From the NCBI RefSeq assembly GCF_905171765.1, contig NC_053392.1, forward strand, positions 36,464,956 to 36,528,955: a DNA stretch of 64,000 nt. Reading direction: 5' to 3'. The notes under the pieces were generated by a model. It ran no database searches. It was given only the letters and a program-made list of their open reading frames with translations, and was not told the DNA's origin. The position numbers were made by a program, and so were the translations under genes. This DNA is from Bufo bufo (taxonomy: Eukaryota; Chordata; Amphibia; Anura; Bufonidae). Positions 32,801 through 43,998 of the stretch are shown here, piece after piece. Numbering within the stretch: the stretch's first letter is position 1; each line of letters starts with the position of its first letter.

Positions 32801-34370
32801 ACAGTGGTTCAGACCGTGTGAGATACCCCCTCTACATACAGGGGTTTGATTCAGGCATTTGAAATACAGCCATTTGAAATACAGCCATTTTGGGCAAAGA
32901 AATATTTAATTTATGCCTACACTGGTTCAGGCACTGTGAGATACCCCCTCTACATACAGGGGTTTGATTCAGGCATTTGAAATACAGCCATTTGAAATAC
33001 AGCCATTTTGGGCAAAGAAATATTTAATTTAGGCTTACACTGGTTCATGCCCTGTGAGATACACCCTCTACATACAGGGGTTTGATTCAGGCATTTGAAA
33101 TACAGCCATTTGAAATACAGCCATTTTGGGCAAAGAGATATTTAATTTAGGCCTACACTGGTTCAGGCCCTGTGAGATACCCCCTCTACATAAAGGGGTT
33201 TGATTCAGGCATTTGAAATACAGCCATTTGAAATACAGCCATTTTGTGCAAAGAAATATTTCATTCAGGCCTACACTGGTTCAGACCGTGTGAGATACCC
33301 CCCTACATACAGGGGTTTGATTCAGGCATTTGAAATACAGCCATTTGAAATACATCCATTTTGTGCAAAGAAATATTTAATTTAGGCCTACACTGGTTCA
33401 TTCCCTGTGAGATACCCCCTCTACATAAAGGGGTTTGATTCAGGCATTTGAAATACAGCCATTTGAAATACAGCCATTTTGTGCAAAGAAATATTTCATT
33501 CAGGCCTACACTGGTTCAGACCGTGTGAGATACATTCTCTACATACAGGGTTTTGATTCAGGCATTTGAAATACCGCCATTTGGTGCACCAATATTGAAT
33601 TCAGGCCTACACTGGTTCAGGCCGTGTAAAATACACCCTCTACATACAGGGGTTTGATTCAGGCATTTTAAATACAGCCTTTTGAAATACAGCCATTTTG
33701 GGCAAAGAAATAATTAATTCAGGCCTACACTGGTTCAGACCGTGTGAATACACCCTCTACATACAGGGGTTTGATTCAGGCATTTGAAATACAGCCATTT
33801 GAAATACAGCCATTTGAAATACAGCCATTTTGGGCAAAGAAATCTTTAATTAAGGCCTACACTGGTTCAGGCAGTGTGAGATATACCCTTTACATACAGG
33901 GGTTTGATTCAGGCATTTGAAATACAGCCATTTGAAGTACAGCCATTTTGTGCAAATAAATATTTCATTCAGGCCTACACTGGTTCAGACCGTTTGAGAT
34001 ACACTCTCTACATACAGGGGTTTGATTCAGGCATTTGAAATACCGCCATTTGGTGCACCAATATTAAATTCAGGCCTACACTAATTCAGGCCATGTGAGA
34101 TACACACTTTACATACAAGGGTTTGATTCAGGCATTTGAAATACAGCCATTTGAAATACAGCCATTTTGGGGACAGAAATCTTTAATTCAGGCCTACACT
34201 GGTTCAGGCCGTGTGAGATCCACCCTTTACATACAGGGGTTTGATTTAGGCATTTGAAATACAGCCATTTTGGGCAAAAAAATATTTAATTGAGGCCTAG
34301 TCTGGTTCAGGCCGTGTGAGTTGCACCCTTTACATACTGTCGTTCGATTCTACTATTAATTAAACACCCA
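29830..34370. repeat. Satellite with about 118-bp unit, interrupted by a solo LTR
   Basis: Units contain TTTGATTCAGGCATTTGAAA, TACAGCCATTTTGGGCAAAG and AGGCCTACACTGGTTCAGGC, then CTACATACAGGGG. Many are 118 bp, with some shorter or longer variants. Roughly 35 units span the block. A 674-bp multi-unit block at 31001-31674 is repeated next to itself at 31675-32348. The array leads straight into the hAT coding frame at 34400. Confidence 0.9.
29973..30724 (-). mobile_element. Probable solo LTR within the satellite
   Basis: A 752-bp non-satellite insert runs from TGTAAGGG to TTACCACA. Flanks AGTC (29969-29972) and AGCT (30725-30728) each differ by one base from the AGCC of intact units, fitting a worn 4-bp duplication. 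On the minus strand it reads TGTGGTAA... to ...CCTTACA with CCCAATAAATGC about 100 bp before the end, an LTR-like plan. No internal retroelement sequence, so a solo LTR is the best reading. Confidence 0.55.
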
Positions 34371-34399
34371 TTTAGGGCAAGATCCTAAATTAGAAAAAT

Positions 34400-35389
34400 A
34401 TGAGGAGAGCGTCAAATAAGGGACGTGGCCTAGGTCGTGGTGCTGCTGGCGGAGCTCCTGTTCTAGGGAGAGGATGTGGTCGATCTGTGCCAGCTACACG
34501 CACAAGTGAAACCCCTTCCTCAGGTGCAAGTAGGCGACAAAACCTGCAGCGGTATTTGGTCGGGCCTAATGCTGCTCTACGAATGGTGAGGCCTGAACAT
34601 GTACAGGCGATAGTGGATTGGTTTGCTGACAGTGGATCCAGTTCCTTCACATTGTCTCCCACCCAGTCTCCTGCTGAAATACCACAGTTGGCACCTGCAG
34701 CCGATGTCCATCAGTCTTTCACCTCATCCCCTTGCAAATCAGCCAAGTAGTCTGAGCCCTAAGTCATGCAGAAGTCTCTTCTGCTTTTTGATGACTCTGT
34801 TAGCAGTGTTTCCCAGGGCCATCCACCTAGCCCTGCCCCAGAAGTGGAAGAGATTGAGTGCACTGATGCCCAACCACTTATCTTTGAAGATGAGTACATA
34901 GGAGGATCATTGCAGCATGTCTCGGATGATGACGAAACAACGGTGCCAACTGCTGGGGCTTTCGAAAGTGTGCAGACCAACAAGGAAGTCATTGGTGAAG
35001 ACTGGGTGGAAGATGATGTGGAGGACGATGAGGTCCTCGACCCCACATGGAATCAAGGTCATGCGAGTGACCTATGTAGTTCTGAGGAAGAGGCGGTGGT
35101 CGCACAGAGCCACCAGCACAGCAGAAAAGGGATCAGGGTGCAAAAGCGGGGCGGCCGTCCTCTAGACAGTACGCCTCCTACTGCCCACCGCAGCAAGGGA
35201 CTGAGCACACCAAAGCCAGCTCCAAGGAGTTCCCTGGCGTGGCAGTTCTTCAGACAATGTGCTGACGACAAGACACGAGTGTTTTGCATGCTGTGCAATC
35301 AGATCCTGAAGCGAGGCATAAACGTTCTCAACCTGAGCACAACCTGCATGACCAGGCATTTAAGTGCAAAGCACGAGCTGCAGTGGAAT
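34400..35389 (+). pseudogene. hAT/BED-finger transposase, N-terminal part
   Basis: The ATG at 34400 opens a frame that continues, through two in-frame stops (TAG 34748-34750 and TAA 34760-34762, each one C-to-T change from glutamine codons), to the LTR insertion at 35390. It starts with a Gly/Arg-rich segment (GRGLGRGAAGG), then an acidic central part (DDDETTVPT, EDDVEDDEVLDP), then a BED zinc finger: WQFFRQCADDKTRVFCMLC and TRHLSAKH, with two cysteines and two histidines in the expected spacing. BED fingers bind DNA in hAT transposases and related host ZBED proteins. The gene continues at 44530 after the retrotransposon. Confidence 0.75.
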
Positions 35390-35918
35390 TGTCACGGATG
35401 GTGTTGCAGAAAACTGGAAGTCACAAATAAACATCAGACTGACTTAATCCCAAACTAAGGAACAAATGGGAAAGCCCTATAAAAGCCCTAGAGCTCTCCC
35501 TTACTGCTCAGCCTATGCAAAGATCTCTATGATAGATAATTTCATGCCCTCGTGCCTCGACTATTTGACACCTGAAAACCTTACAATAGTGAGGGGACAC
35601 GACCACCGGCTCCCTGCACTTAATACAGAGGGAGTCAGGGTCACCTAGAATTAAGCCAGCAGAAAAACACAACCAAAGGAAGAGACTTATCTGAGGAACC
35701 AGCAGTTGCAGCTTCTAGCAGAGAGCACAATTTCAGGAAGTAGTATAAACCACAAAGTGAGGCAGTATGGGAGGGGATATAAAGGGAGGCAATCAGTGTG
35801 AATAGATGACAGATGGGAGAAGGAAAAGAGATGACAAAGTGAAAGCAAAACAAAAGAACATCATGTAGGAGGTACAGAAGAACGTCTGTCAGAGCTTCTT
35901 AGAGATCCAGCGGTGACA
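35390..35918 (-). repeat. Chromovirus 3' LTR
   Basis: 529 bp, ends TGTCAC...GTGACA. On the minus strand it reads TGTCACCGCTGG... to ...CATCCGTGACA and contains TTTATATCCCC as TATA box. It matches the LTR at 43999-44524 at roughly 96% by eye. A purine-rich tract (AGAGGGAGGGGTAC on the minus strand) lies directly inside it at 35919-35935, the expected plus-strand primer. Confidence 0.9.
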
Positions 35919-35950
35919 GTACCCCTCCCTCTACGAGTGGACTTCGGACA

Positions 35951-36841
35951 CTAAGGGCCCACCTTCTCAGGATGGGACCTATGGAAAGCCCTGATAAGAC
36001 GAGAGGCCTTAATGTCCGCCACTGGGACCCACATCCTCTCCTCAGGACCATAACCGTCCCAATCAACGAGATACTGGAGAGAACCGCGGACAATGCGGGA
36101 ATCCACAATCCTAGAGACCTGAAATTCAAGATTACCATCAACCACAATCGGAGGAGGATGCAAAGAGGAGGGTGCAGTGGGTTGGACATAAGGTTTTAAT
36201 AGGGACTTATGAAAAACATTATAGATCTTCCAAGTCTGAGGAAGATCAAGACGGAAGGCAACGGGATTGATGACGGACAAGATTTTGTAAGGCCCAAAAA
36301 ACCTAGGACCCAACTTCCAGGAGAGAACCTTCAGTTTGATATTTTTAGTAGACAACCACACCAAATCACCCACATTCAGGTCCGGACCAGGCACACGTCT
36401 CTTATCCGCCACACGCTTATATCTCTCACTCATGCTCTTTAGATTACCCTGAATCTTTTGCCAAATAGATGACAAAGACGAGGAAAATCTCTCCTCATCA
36501 GGTAAACCAGAAGACCCCTCTCCAGAGAATGTCCCAAACTGCGGATGAATCCCATATGCACCAAAAAATGGTGACTTATCCGAGGACTCCTGACGACGGT
36601 TATTTAAAGCAAACTCAGCAAGGGACAAAAAATAACACCAATCCTCCTGATTCTCCGCCACAAAACAGCGCAGATATGTCTCCAGATTCTGATTGACGCG
36701 TTCTGTCTGGCCATTCGACTGCGGGTGAAAAGCAGAAGAGAGCGACAACCGAACCCCCAAGCGAGAACAGAAAGCCTTCCAGAATCTGAAAACAAACTGC
36801 GTACCGCTATCAGAGATTATGTCTGAAGGAATGCCATGCAA
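35951..36841 (-). pseudogene. Chromovirus pol: integrase end and chromodomain
   Basis: 296 codons continuing the frame of the preceding segment after an in-frame TAA (36844-36842). Shows the second and third integrase catalytic residues (IISDSGTQF; SNGQTERVNQ), the LGPRFFGPYKIL-type C-terminal fold, and a chromodomain (YLVDWDGYGPEERMWVP, about residues 255-290) ending at 35951. In this clade the chromodomain steers integration through bound histone marks. The domain looks complete with its aromatic residues present. Only the upstream stop separates it from the rest of pol. Confidence 0.88.
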
Positions 36842-38150
36842 TTAGACAATGTGATCAATAAATGCCTGCGCCAGCATTTTAGCATTGGCTAACCCAGGAA
36901 AGGGATTGAAATGCGCCACCACCACCAGAATCACAGTCTTCGCCGAGGAACGAGGCAGGTTCGTAATGAAGTCCATGGATAGATGCGTCCAAGGACGGGA
37001 AGGAATGGGTAACGGGAGGAGAGGACCCGATGGCCGTGAATGAGGGACCTTGGCACGAGCGCAGGTCTCGCAGGCTGCCACAAAACCCTCAACCGTCTTA
37101 CAAAGAGCCGGCCACCAGAATCTCCGAGCAATGAGATCCACTGTGGCTCTACTCCCCGGGTGCCCAGCAAGGACAGTATCGAGGTGCTCCTTAAAAACCT
37201 TGTGTCGTAAAGCGAGAGGCACAAACAACCTTCCAGGAGGACAAAGATCAGGAGCCTCTGCCTGGGCTGCCTGAACCTCTGCTTCCAATTCAGGATAAAG
37301 AGCAGAGACGACCACCCCTTCAGCCAAAATGGGACCCGGGTCTTCAAAGTTCCCCCCTCCCGGAAAACAACGTGACAGGGCATCAGCCTTCACATTTTTA
37401 ACCCCAGGGCGGAACGTGACAACAAAATTAAACCTAGAAAAGAATATAGACCATCTGGCCTGTCTCGGGTTCAGACGCTTGGCTGACTCCAAGTAGGCCA
37501 GATTCTTATGGTCGGTAAACACGGTAATAGGGTGACTGGCTCCCTCTAGCCAATGGCGCCATTCCTCAAAAGCTAATTTGATGGCCAACAACTCCCTATC
37601 TCCCACATCGTAATTTCTCTCTGCGGAGGAGAGTTTCTTTGAGAAAAAGGCGCACGGTCGCCATTTGGCAGGAGAGGGACCCTGAGACAAGACCGCACCC
37701 ACACCCACCTCAGAAGCGTCTACCTCAACAATGAAAGGCAGAGAGACATCGGGTTGTACCAAGATGGGAGCGGAAGCAAAACTCTCTTTGATAGTAGAAA
37801 AGGCCTTAAGCGCATCCACCGACCAGGAGGAAAAATCCACCCCCTTTTTAGTCATATCAGTGAGTGGCTTAACAACAGAGGAATAATTCAAAATGAACTT
37901 CCTGTAATAATTGGCAAAGCCCAAAAACCGCATCAGCGCCTTCTGATTCTCAGGAAGCTTCCAATCTAACACAGCGCGGACCTTCTCAGGGTCCATGCGA
38001 AAACCACAAGCGGAGAGAAGAAAACCCAGAAATTGAATTTCTGGAACCGCAAACACATTTTTCCAGTTTAGCGTACAATTTATTCTCCCGGAGAATCAGC
38101 AAGACCTGACATAGGTGGTCCCTATGAGTTTTGAAATCAGGAGAAAAAAT
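36842..38150 (-). pseudogene. Chromovirus pol: RT thumb, RNase H and integrase start
   Basis: A long minus-strand frame (38056-36842) begins in the RT connection (VPEIQFLGF), passes the RNase H domain (EVDASEVGVGAVLS, VFTDHKNLAYL) and then the integrase zinc domain (HLDTVLAGHPG, CETCARAK) and first catalytic aspartate (SMDFITNLP). A one-base deletion near 38057-38065 separates it from the RT palm piece. The segment after VILVVV is altered compared with the usual DRFSK context, so a local frameshift pair is likely there. It ends at TAA 36844-36842. Confidence 0.85.
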
Positions 38151-38470
38151 CTAAATGTCATCCAGATACACCAGTACAAATTTCCTCTTTAAATGACAGA
38201 AAATGCTGTTCACAAAATGTTGGAAGACGGCCGGAGCATTCATCAAACCAAAGGGCATAACCAAATTCTCAAAATGACCCTCAGGGATATTGAAGTCCGT
38301 CTTCCATTCGTCTCCTTCCTTGACCCTGACCAGGTTGTATGCCCCTCTTAAATCCAACTTAGAAAAAACTTTTGCCCCAACAATCTGGTTAAACAGGTCT
38401 GGGATCAGAGGAAGCGGATAAGGATCACGAATTGTGATACAGTTCAGCTCCCTGAAATCCAGACATGGTC
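38151..38470 (-). pseudogene. Chromovirus pol: reverse transcriptase palm
   Basis: Minus-strand frame from the piggyBac junction at 38470 down to a TAG at 38153-38151. It contains [16 protein letters not shown] with the first catalytic aspartate, the [12 protein letters not shown] box and the YLDD catalytic box (LVYLDDI) immediately before the stop. The first codons of the domain lie on the far side of the inserted piggyBac element, ending at 42338. The stop is one base from a leucine codon. Confidence 0.88.
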
Positions 38471-40914
38471 TTAACCACCTCAGCCCCCAGTGCTTAAACA
38501 CCCTGAAAGACCAGGCCACTTTTTACACTTCTGACCTACACTACTTTCACCGTTTATTGCTCGGTCATGCAACTTACCACCCAAATGAATTTTACCTCCT
38601 TTTCTTCTTACTAATAGAGCTTTCATTTGGTGGTATTTCATTGCTGCTGACATTTTTACTTTTTTTGTTATTAATCGAAATTTAACGATTTTTTTTCAAA
38701 AAAATGACATTTTTCACTTTCAGTTGTAAAATTCTGCAAAAAAAACGACATCCATATATAAATTTTGCTCTAAATTTATTGTTCTACATGTCTTTGATAA
38801 AAAAAAAATGTTTGGGTAAAAAAAAAAATGGTTTGGGTAAAAGTTATAGCGTTTACAAACTATGGTACAAAAATGTGAATTTCCGCTTTTTGAAGCAGCT
38901 CTGACTTTCTGAGCACCTGTCATGTTTCCTGAGGTTCTACAATGGCCAGACAGTACAAACACCCCACAAATGACCCCATTTCGGAAAGTAGACACCCTAA
39001 GGTATTCACTGATGGGCATAGTGAATTCATAGAACTTTTTATTTTTTGTCACAAGTTAGCGGAAAATGATGATTTTTATTATTATTTTTTTTTCTTACAA
39101 ATTCTCATATTCCACTAACTTGTGACAAAAAATAAAAACTTCCATGAACTCACTATGCCCATCAGCGAATACCTTGGGGTGTCTTCTTTCCAAAATGGGG
39201 TCACTTGTGGGGTAGTTATACTGCCCTGGCATTCTAGGGGCCCAAATGTGTGGTAAGGAGTTTGAAATCAAATTCTGTAAAAAATGACCAGTGAAATCCG
39301 AAAGGTGCTCTTTGGAATATGGGCCCCTTTGCCCACCTAGGCTGCAAAAAAGTGTCACACATCTGGTATCTCCGTACTCAGGAGAAGTTGGGGAATGTGT
39401 TTTGGGGTGTCATTTTACATATACCCATGCTAGGTGAGAGAAATATCTTGGTCAAATGCCAACTTTGTATAAAAAAATGGGAAAAGTTGTCTTTTGCCAT
39501 AATATTTCTCTCACCCAGCATGGTATATGTAAAATGACACCCCAAAACACATTCCCCAACTTCTCCTGAATACGGAGATACCAGATGTGTGACACTTTTT
39601 TGCAGCCTAGGTGGGCAAAGGGGCCCATATTCCAAAGAGCACCTTTCGGATTTCACTGGTCATTTTTTACAGAATTTGATTTCAAACTCCTTACCACACA
39701 TTTGGGCCCCTAGAATGCCAGGGCAGTATAACTACCCCACAAGTGACCCCATTTTGGAAATAAAACACCCCAAGGTATTCGCTGATGGGCATAGTGAGTT
39801 CATGGAAGTTTTTATTTTTTGTCACAAGTTAGTGGAATATGAGACTTTGTAAGGGAAAAAAATAAATAAAAAATCATCATTTTCCACTAACTTGTGACAA
39901 AAAATAAAATATTCTAGGAACTTGCCATGCCCCTCACGGAGTACCTTGGGGTGTCTTCTTTCCAAAATGGGGTCACTTGTGGGGTAGTTATACTGCCCTG
40001 GCATTTTCCAGGGGCCCTAATGTGTTGTAAGTAGGTAAATGACCTGTGAAATCCGAAAGGTGCTCTTTGGAATGTGGGCCCCTTTGCCCACCTAGGCTGC
40101 AAAAAAGTGTCACACATCTGGTATCGCCGTATTCAGGAGAAGTTGGGGAATGTGTTTTGGGGTGTCATTTTACATATACCCATGCTGAGTGAGATAAATA
40201 TCTTGGTCAAATGCCAACTTTGTATAAAAAAAATGGGAAAAGTTGTCTTTTGCCAAGATATTTCTCTCACCCAGCATGAGTATATGTAAAATGACACCCC
40301 AAAACACATTCCCCAACTTCTCCTAAGTACGGAGATACCACATGTGTGGCACTTTTTTGCAGCCTAGATGCGCAAAGGGGCCCACATTCCTTTTATGAGG
40401 GCATTTTTAGACATTTGGATCCCAGACTTCTTCTCACGCTTTAGGGCCCCTAGAATGCCAGGGCAGTATAAATACTCCACATGTGACCCCATTTTGGAAA
40501 GAAGACACCCCAAGGTATTCAATGAGGGGCATGGCGAGTTCATAGAAATTTTTTTTTTTGGCACAAGTTAGCGGAAATTGATTTTATTTATTTTTTTCTC
40601 ACAAAGTCTCCCTTTCCGCTAACTTGGGACAAAAATTTCAATCTTTCATGGACTCAATATGCCCCTCACGGAATACCTTGGGGTGTCTTCTTTCCGAAAT
40701 GGGGTCACATGTGGGGTATTTATACTGCCCTGGCATTCTAGGGGCCCTAAAGCGTGAGAAGAAGTCTGGAATATAAATGTCTAAAAAATTTTACGCATTT
40801 GGATTCCGTGAGGGGTATGATAAGTTCATGTGAGATTTTATTTTTTGACACAAGTAAGTGGAATATGAGACTTTGTAAGAAAAAAAAAAAATTTCCGCTA
40901 ACTTGGGCCAAAAA

Positions 40915-41935
40915 AATGTCTGAATGGAGCCTTACAGGGGGGTGATCAATGACAGGGGGGTGATCAATGACAGGGGGGTGATCAGAGAGTCTATATGGGG
41001 TGATCACCCCACTGTCATTGATCACCCCCCTATAAGGCTCCATTCAGATGTCCGTATGTGTTTTGCGGATCCGATCCATGTATCCGTGGATCCGTAAAAA
41101 TCATACGGACATCTGAATGCAGCCTGACAGGGGGGTGATCAATGACAGGGGGGTGATCAGGGAGTCTATATGGGGTGATCACCACAGTCATTGATCACAC
41201 CCCTGTAAGGCTCCATTCAGATGTCCGTATGCGTTTTGCGGATCCGATCCATCTATCAGTGGATCCTTAAAATTCATGCGGACATCTGAATGGAGCTTTA
41301 CAGGGGTGTGATCAATGACAGGGGGGTAATCAATGACAGGGGGGTGATCAGGGAGTCTATATGGGGTGATCACCACAGTCATTGATCACTCCCCTGTAAG
41401 GCTTTATTCAGACGTCCGTATGCGTTTTGCGGATCCGATCCATCTATCAGTGGATCCGTAAAAATCATGCGGACATCTGAATGGATCTTACAGGGGGGTA
41501 ATTAATGACAGGGGGGTGATCAGGGAGTCTATATGGGGTGATCACCACAGTCATTGATCACGCCCCTGTAAGGCTCCATTCAGATGTCCGTATGCGTTTT
41601 GCGGATCCGATCCATCTATCAGTGGATCCGTAAAAATCATGCGGACATCTGAATGGAGCTTTACAGGGGTGTGATCAATGACAGGGGGGTAATCAATGAC
41701 AGGGGGGTGATCAGGGAGTCTATATGGGGTGATCACCACAGTCATTGATCACGCCCCTGTAAGGCTTTATTCAGACGTCCGTATGCGTTTTGCGGATCCG
41801 ATCAGTCTATCAGTGGATCCGTAAAAATCATGCGGACATCTGAATGGAGCTTTACAGGGGTGTGATCAATGACAGGGGGGTAATCAATGACAGGGGGGTG
41901 ATCAGGGAGTCTATATGGGGTGATCAGGGGTGATC
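40915..41935. repeat. Tandem array of a captured foldback MITE within the piggyBac derivative
   Basis: About five units of 173-190 bp (landmark TCTATATGGGGTGATCACC near 40990, 41165, 41355, 41528, 41718; last partial near 41908). Each unit contains a MITE-like foldback, GGCTCCATTCAGATGTCCGT to GCGGACATCTGAATGGAGC, followed by CAGGGGGGTGATCAATGA repeats. Pairs of units repeat at exactly 363 bp, a higher-order dimer. Confidence 0.8.
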
Positions 41936-41979
41936 AGGGGCTAATAAGGGGTTAATAAGTGACGGGGGGGGTGTAGTGT

Positions 41980-42333
41980 AGTGTAGTGGTGCTTGGTGCT
42001 ACTTTACTGAGCTACCTGTGTCCTCTGGTGGTCGATCCAAACAAAGGGGACCACCAGAGGACCAGGTAGCAGGTATATTAGACGCTGTTATCAAAACAGC
42101 GTCTAATATACCTGTTAGGGGTTAAAAAAAACACATCTCCAGCCTGCCAGCGAACGATCGCCGCTGGCAGGCTGGAGATCAACTCTCTTACCTTCCGTTC
42201 CTGTGAGCGCGCGCGCCTGTGTGCGCGCGTTCACAGGAAATCCCGGCTCGCGCGAGATGACGCATATATGCGTGACTCTGCGCAGGGCTGCCACCTCCGG
42301 AACGCGAATCTGCGTTAGGCGGTCCGGAGGTGG
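41980..42333. repeat. Hairpin-rich end of the second piggyBac element
   Basis: Successive inverted pairs: CCTCTGGTGGTC with GACCACCAGAGG (about 42018-42062), ATATTAGACGCTGTT with AACAGCGTCTAATAT (about 42074-42108), CCAGCCTGCCAGCG with CGCTGGCAGGCTGG (about 42140-42177), and the terminal CCACCTCCGGA pair (42292-42333). Same plan as 9611-9872. Confidence 0.75.
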
Positions 42334-42337
42334 TTAA

Positions 42338-42979
42338 AGAACCATCTTTTTTCTTAACAAAAAAAAAACCCAGCTGCAACAGGTGACTTTGAGGGTCGGA
42401 TGTTTTCCTTTCTCAGGCTCTCAGAGATATAAGTACGCATAGCGACCCTTTCAGGTTGGGAGAGATTGTATAAACGTGATAGCCATCTTGGCGCCTTGGA
42501 TGAGATTAATAGGGCAATCGTACTCCCGGTGAAGAGGGAGCTCTTGGACACCACTCTCTGAAAATACATCCGAAAATTCTGAGAGAAAAGGTGGTACAGT
42601 CTTGGTAGAAACCTCTGAGAGAGACGCTGAGAGGCAATTCTCTCTGCAAAAGTCACTCCAACCATTTATTTGCCTTGCTTGCCAATCAATGTTGGGGTTA
42701 TGTTTAGTGAGTCAGGGTAGCCCCAACACTAGAGGAGTAGGTAATCCGCCCAGGACGAAACATGACACATCCTCAACATGAGCATCATCCACAGTCAAAC
42801 GGATATTGTGAACTATGCCCTTTAACGATTTTTGAGAAAGTGGAGCGGAATCGATAGCAAAAACAGGTATATCCTTTCCCAAAGTGCATACCTGGAAACT
42901 ATGTGTTATAGCAAATTGATTATCAATGAGATTGACAGCTGCTCCACTATCTACAAAAATCTTACAATGTTCTTGCTAT
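42338..42979 (-). pseudogene. Chromovirus pol: protease/linker and start of reverse transcriptase
   Basis: Heavily frameshifted minus-strand segment. Recognisable near its end is the RT entry motif ([12 protein letters not shown], 42379 to 42338), which runs directly into the piggyBac TTAA. Further upstream [10 protein letters not shown] and [12 protein letters not shown] are typical of the region before RT but lie in different frames. A protease active site could not be identified with confidence. Confidence 0.7.
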
Positions 42980-43971
42980 CTAGCGCCACCCTGGCAGGTA
43001 GGACAAAATGGGAACTACAAGCAAACGGAAAACTTTCAATTTCCGCATCAACCTTGCCAATAGTAACAGATGGAAAGTTTTTAGAGGATTTTTTCTTTTT
43101 GATTCTTTATTACCCTCAAAAAACTCCCTGAATCTCCTAGAGGGGCAAACATTTGCCAAATGATTTATACCTCCACAACAGAAACAAACCCTCCTCTGAG
43201 AGCTGAATCTTCTACTATCCGAGGCAAGCAAACCCAGCTGCATGGGCTCCTGCTCAGAGGGGATTGAGAGAGAATGAGGCCCCTGCATACTGAATGAGAC
43301 CTCCCCACTGTCCTTGGACTGGATATGACAGGAAGGAGTGATCTCTCCTCTCTCTCTAAGACTCCTGTCAATATGAACAGCTCGAGACATGGCAGACTCC
43401 AACGAGGCAGGTCTCTCATGAAAGGCAAATGCATCTTTCAATCCCTCCGAGAGACCATGGCAAAACTGACTTCGGAGTGCAGCATTATTCCAACCAGTAT
43501 CAGCTGCCCATCTCCGAAATTCTGAACAGTATATCTCTGCAGACTGTTTACCCTGGCATAAAAGACGCAGTTTAGATTCAGCCAGAGCAATACGATCCGG
43601 ATCATCATATATCTGACCCAGGGCTACAAAAAATTCATCCACCGATCGGAGGGGCCGTGCCCCCACCGGCAGCGAAAAGGCCCAAGACTGAGCTTTATCC
43701 CTGAGCAGCGAGATGATGATCCCCGCCCTCTGCTCCTCATCACCAGAGGAATGGGGAAGTAGGTGAAAATAGAGTTTGCAAGCCTCTCTAAAACGAACAA
43801 AATTCTCACTACCCCCAGAGAAAGTATCCGGAAGCGAGATCTTAGGCTCAGAACAAACTCCATGAACGCAAGCAGATTGGTCACCTGAAACTGAGATACA
43901 GTTTTACGGAGATCTGCTACCTCCAATGAAAGACCCCGCATGCGGTCCGTCAAGGCTGAAACCGGATCCAT
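42980..43971 (-). pseudogene. Chromovirus gag with CCHC zinc knuckle
   Basis: The ATG at 43971 begins MDPVSALTDRMRGLSLEVADL, typical of Sushi-type gag; a frameshift follows near 43865. The frame resumes 43666-42980 with the capsid-like region and a complete nucleocapsid knuckle CFCCGGINHLANVC (C-x2-C-x4-H-x4-C). The end (after ESKRK) drifts out of frame. Gag packages the RNA in the particle. The start lies 28 bases inside the 5' LTR, leaving room for only a very short leader. Confidence 0.82.
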
Positions 43972-43980
43972 GCTTAAAAC

Positions 43981-43998
43981 GGTTTTGGTGGTTTATAA
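43981..43998 (-). promoter_or_regulatory. Putative self-priming primer binding site
   Basis: Directly inside the 5' LTR the element strand reads TTATAAACCACCAAAACC. It lacks the TGG that starts tRNA-type primer sites. It is complementary, with one bulged base, to TTTGTGGTTTATA in the LTR (44362-44350), which begins about 26 nt after the TATA box and so would be the 5' end of the RNA. Self-priming is established for Tf1 and the sushi group. Confidence 0.6.

Larger units (their letters stand above)
38475..42333 (-). mobile_element. Non-autonomous piggyBac element inside the chromovirus
   Basis: TTAA at 38471-38474 and 42334-42337 flank a 3859-bp element whose ends match those of 9611-16275 in reverse orientation: CCACCTCAGCCCCCAGTGC on the left, and CCACCTCCGGACCG (complement) at the right. 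It shares the alternating modules (38940-40780) but has no transposase; in its place is an array at 40915-41935. The host RT reading frame is interrupted exactly at the TTAA, and the codons on both sides join when one TTAA is removed. Confidence 0.9.

Noticed and set aside
22255..34370. CRISPR array
   Set aside because: The repeats are contiguous tandem units without unique spacers, in a eukaryotic transposon context with no cas genes.
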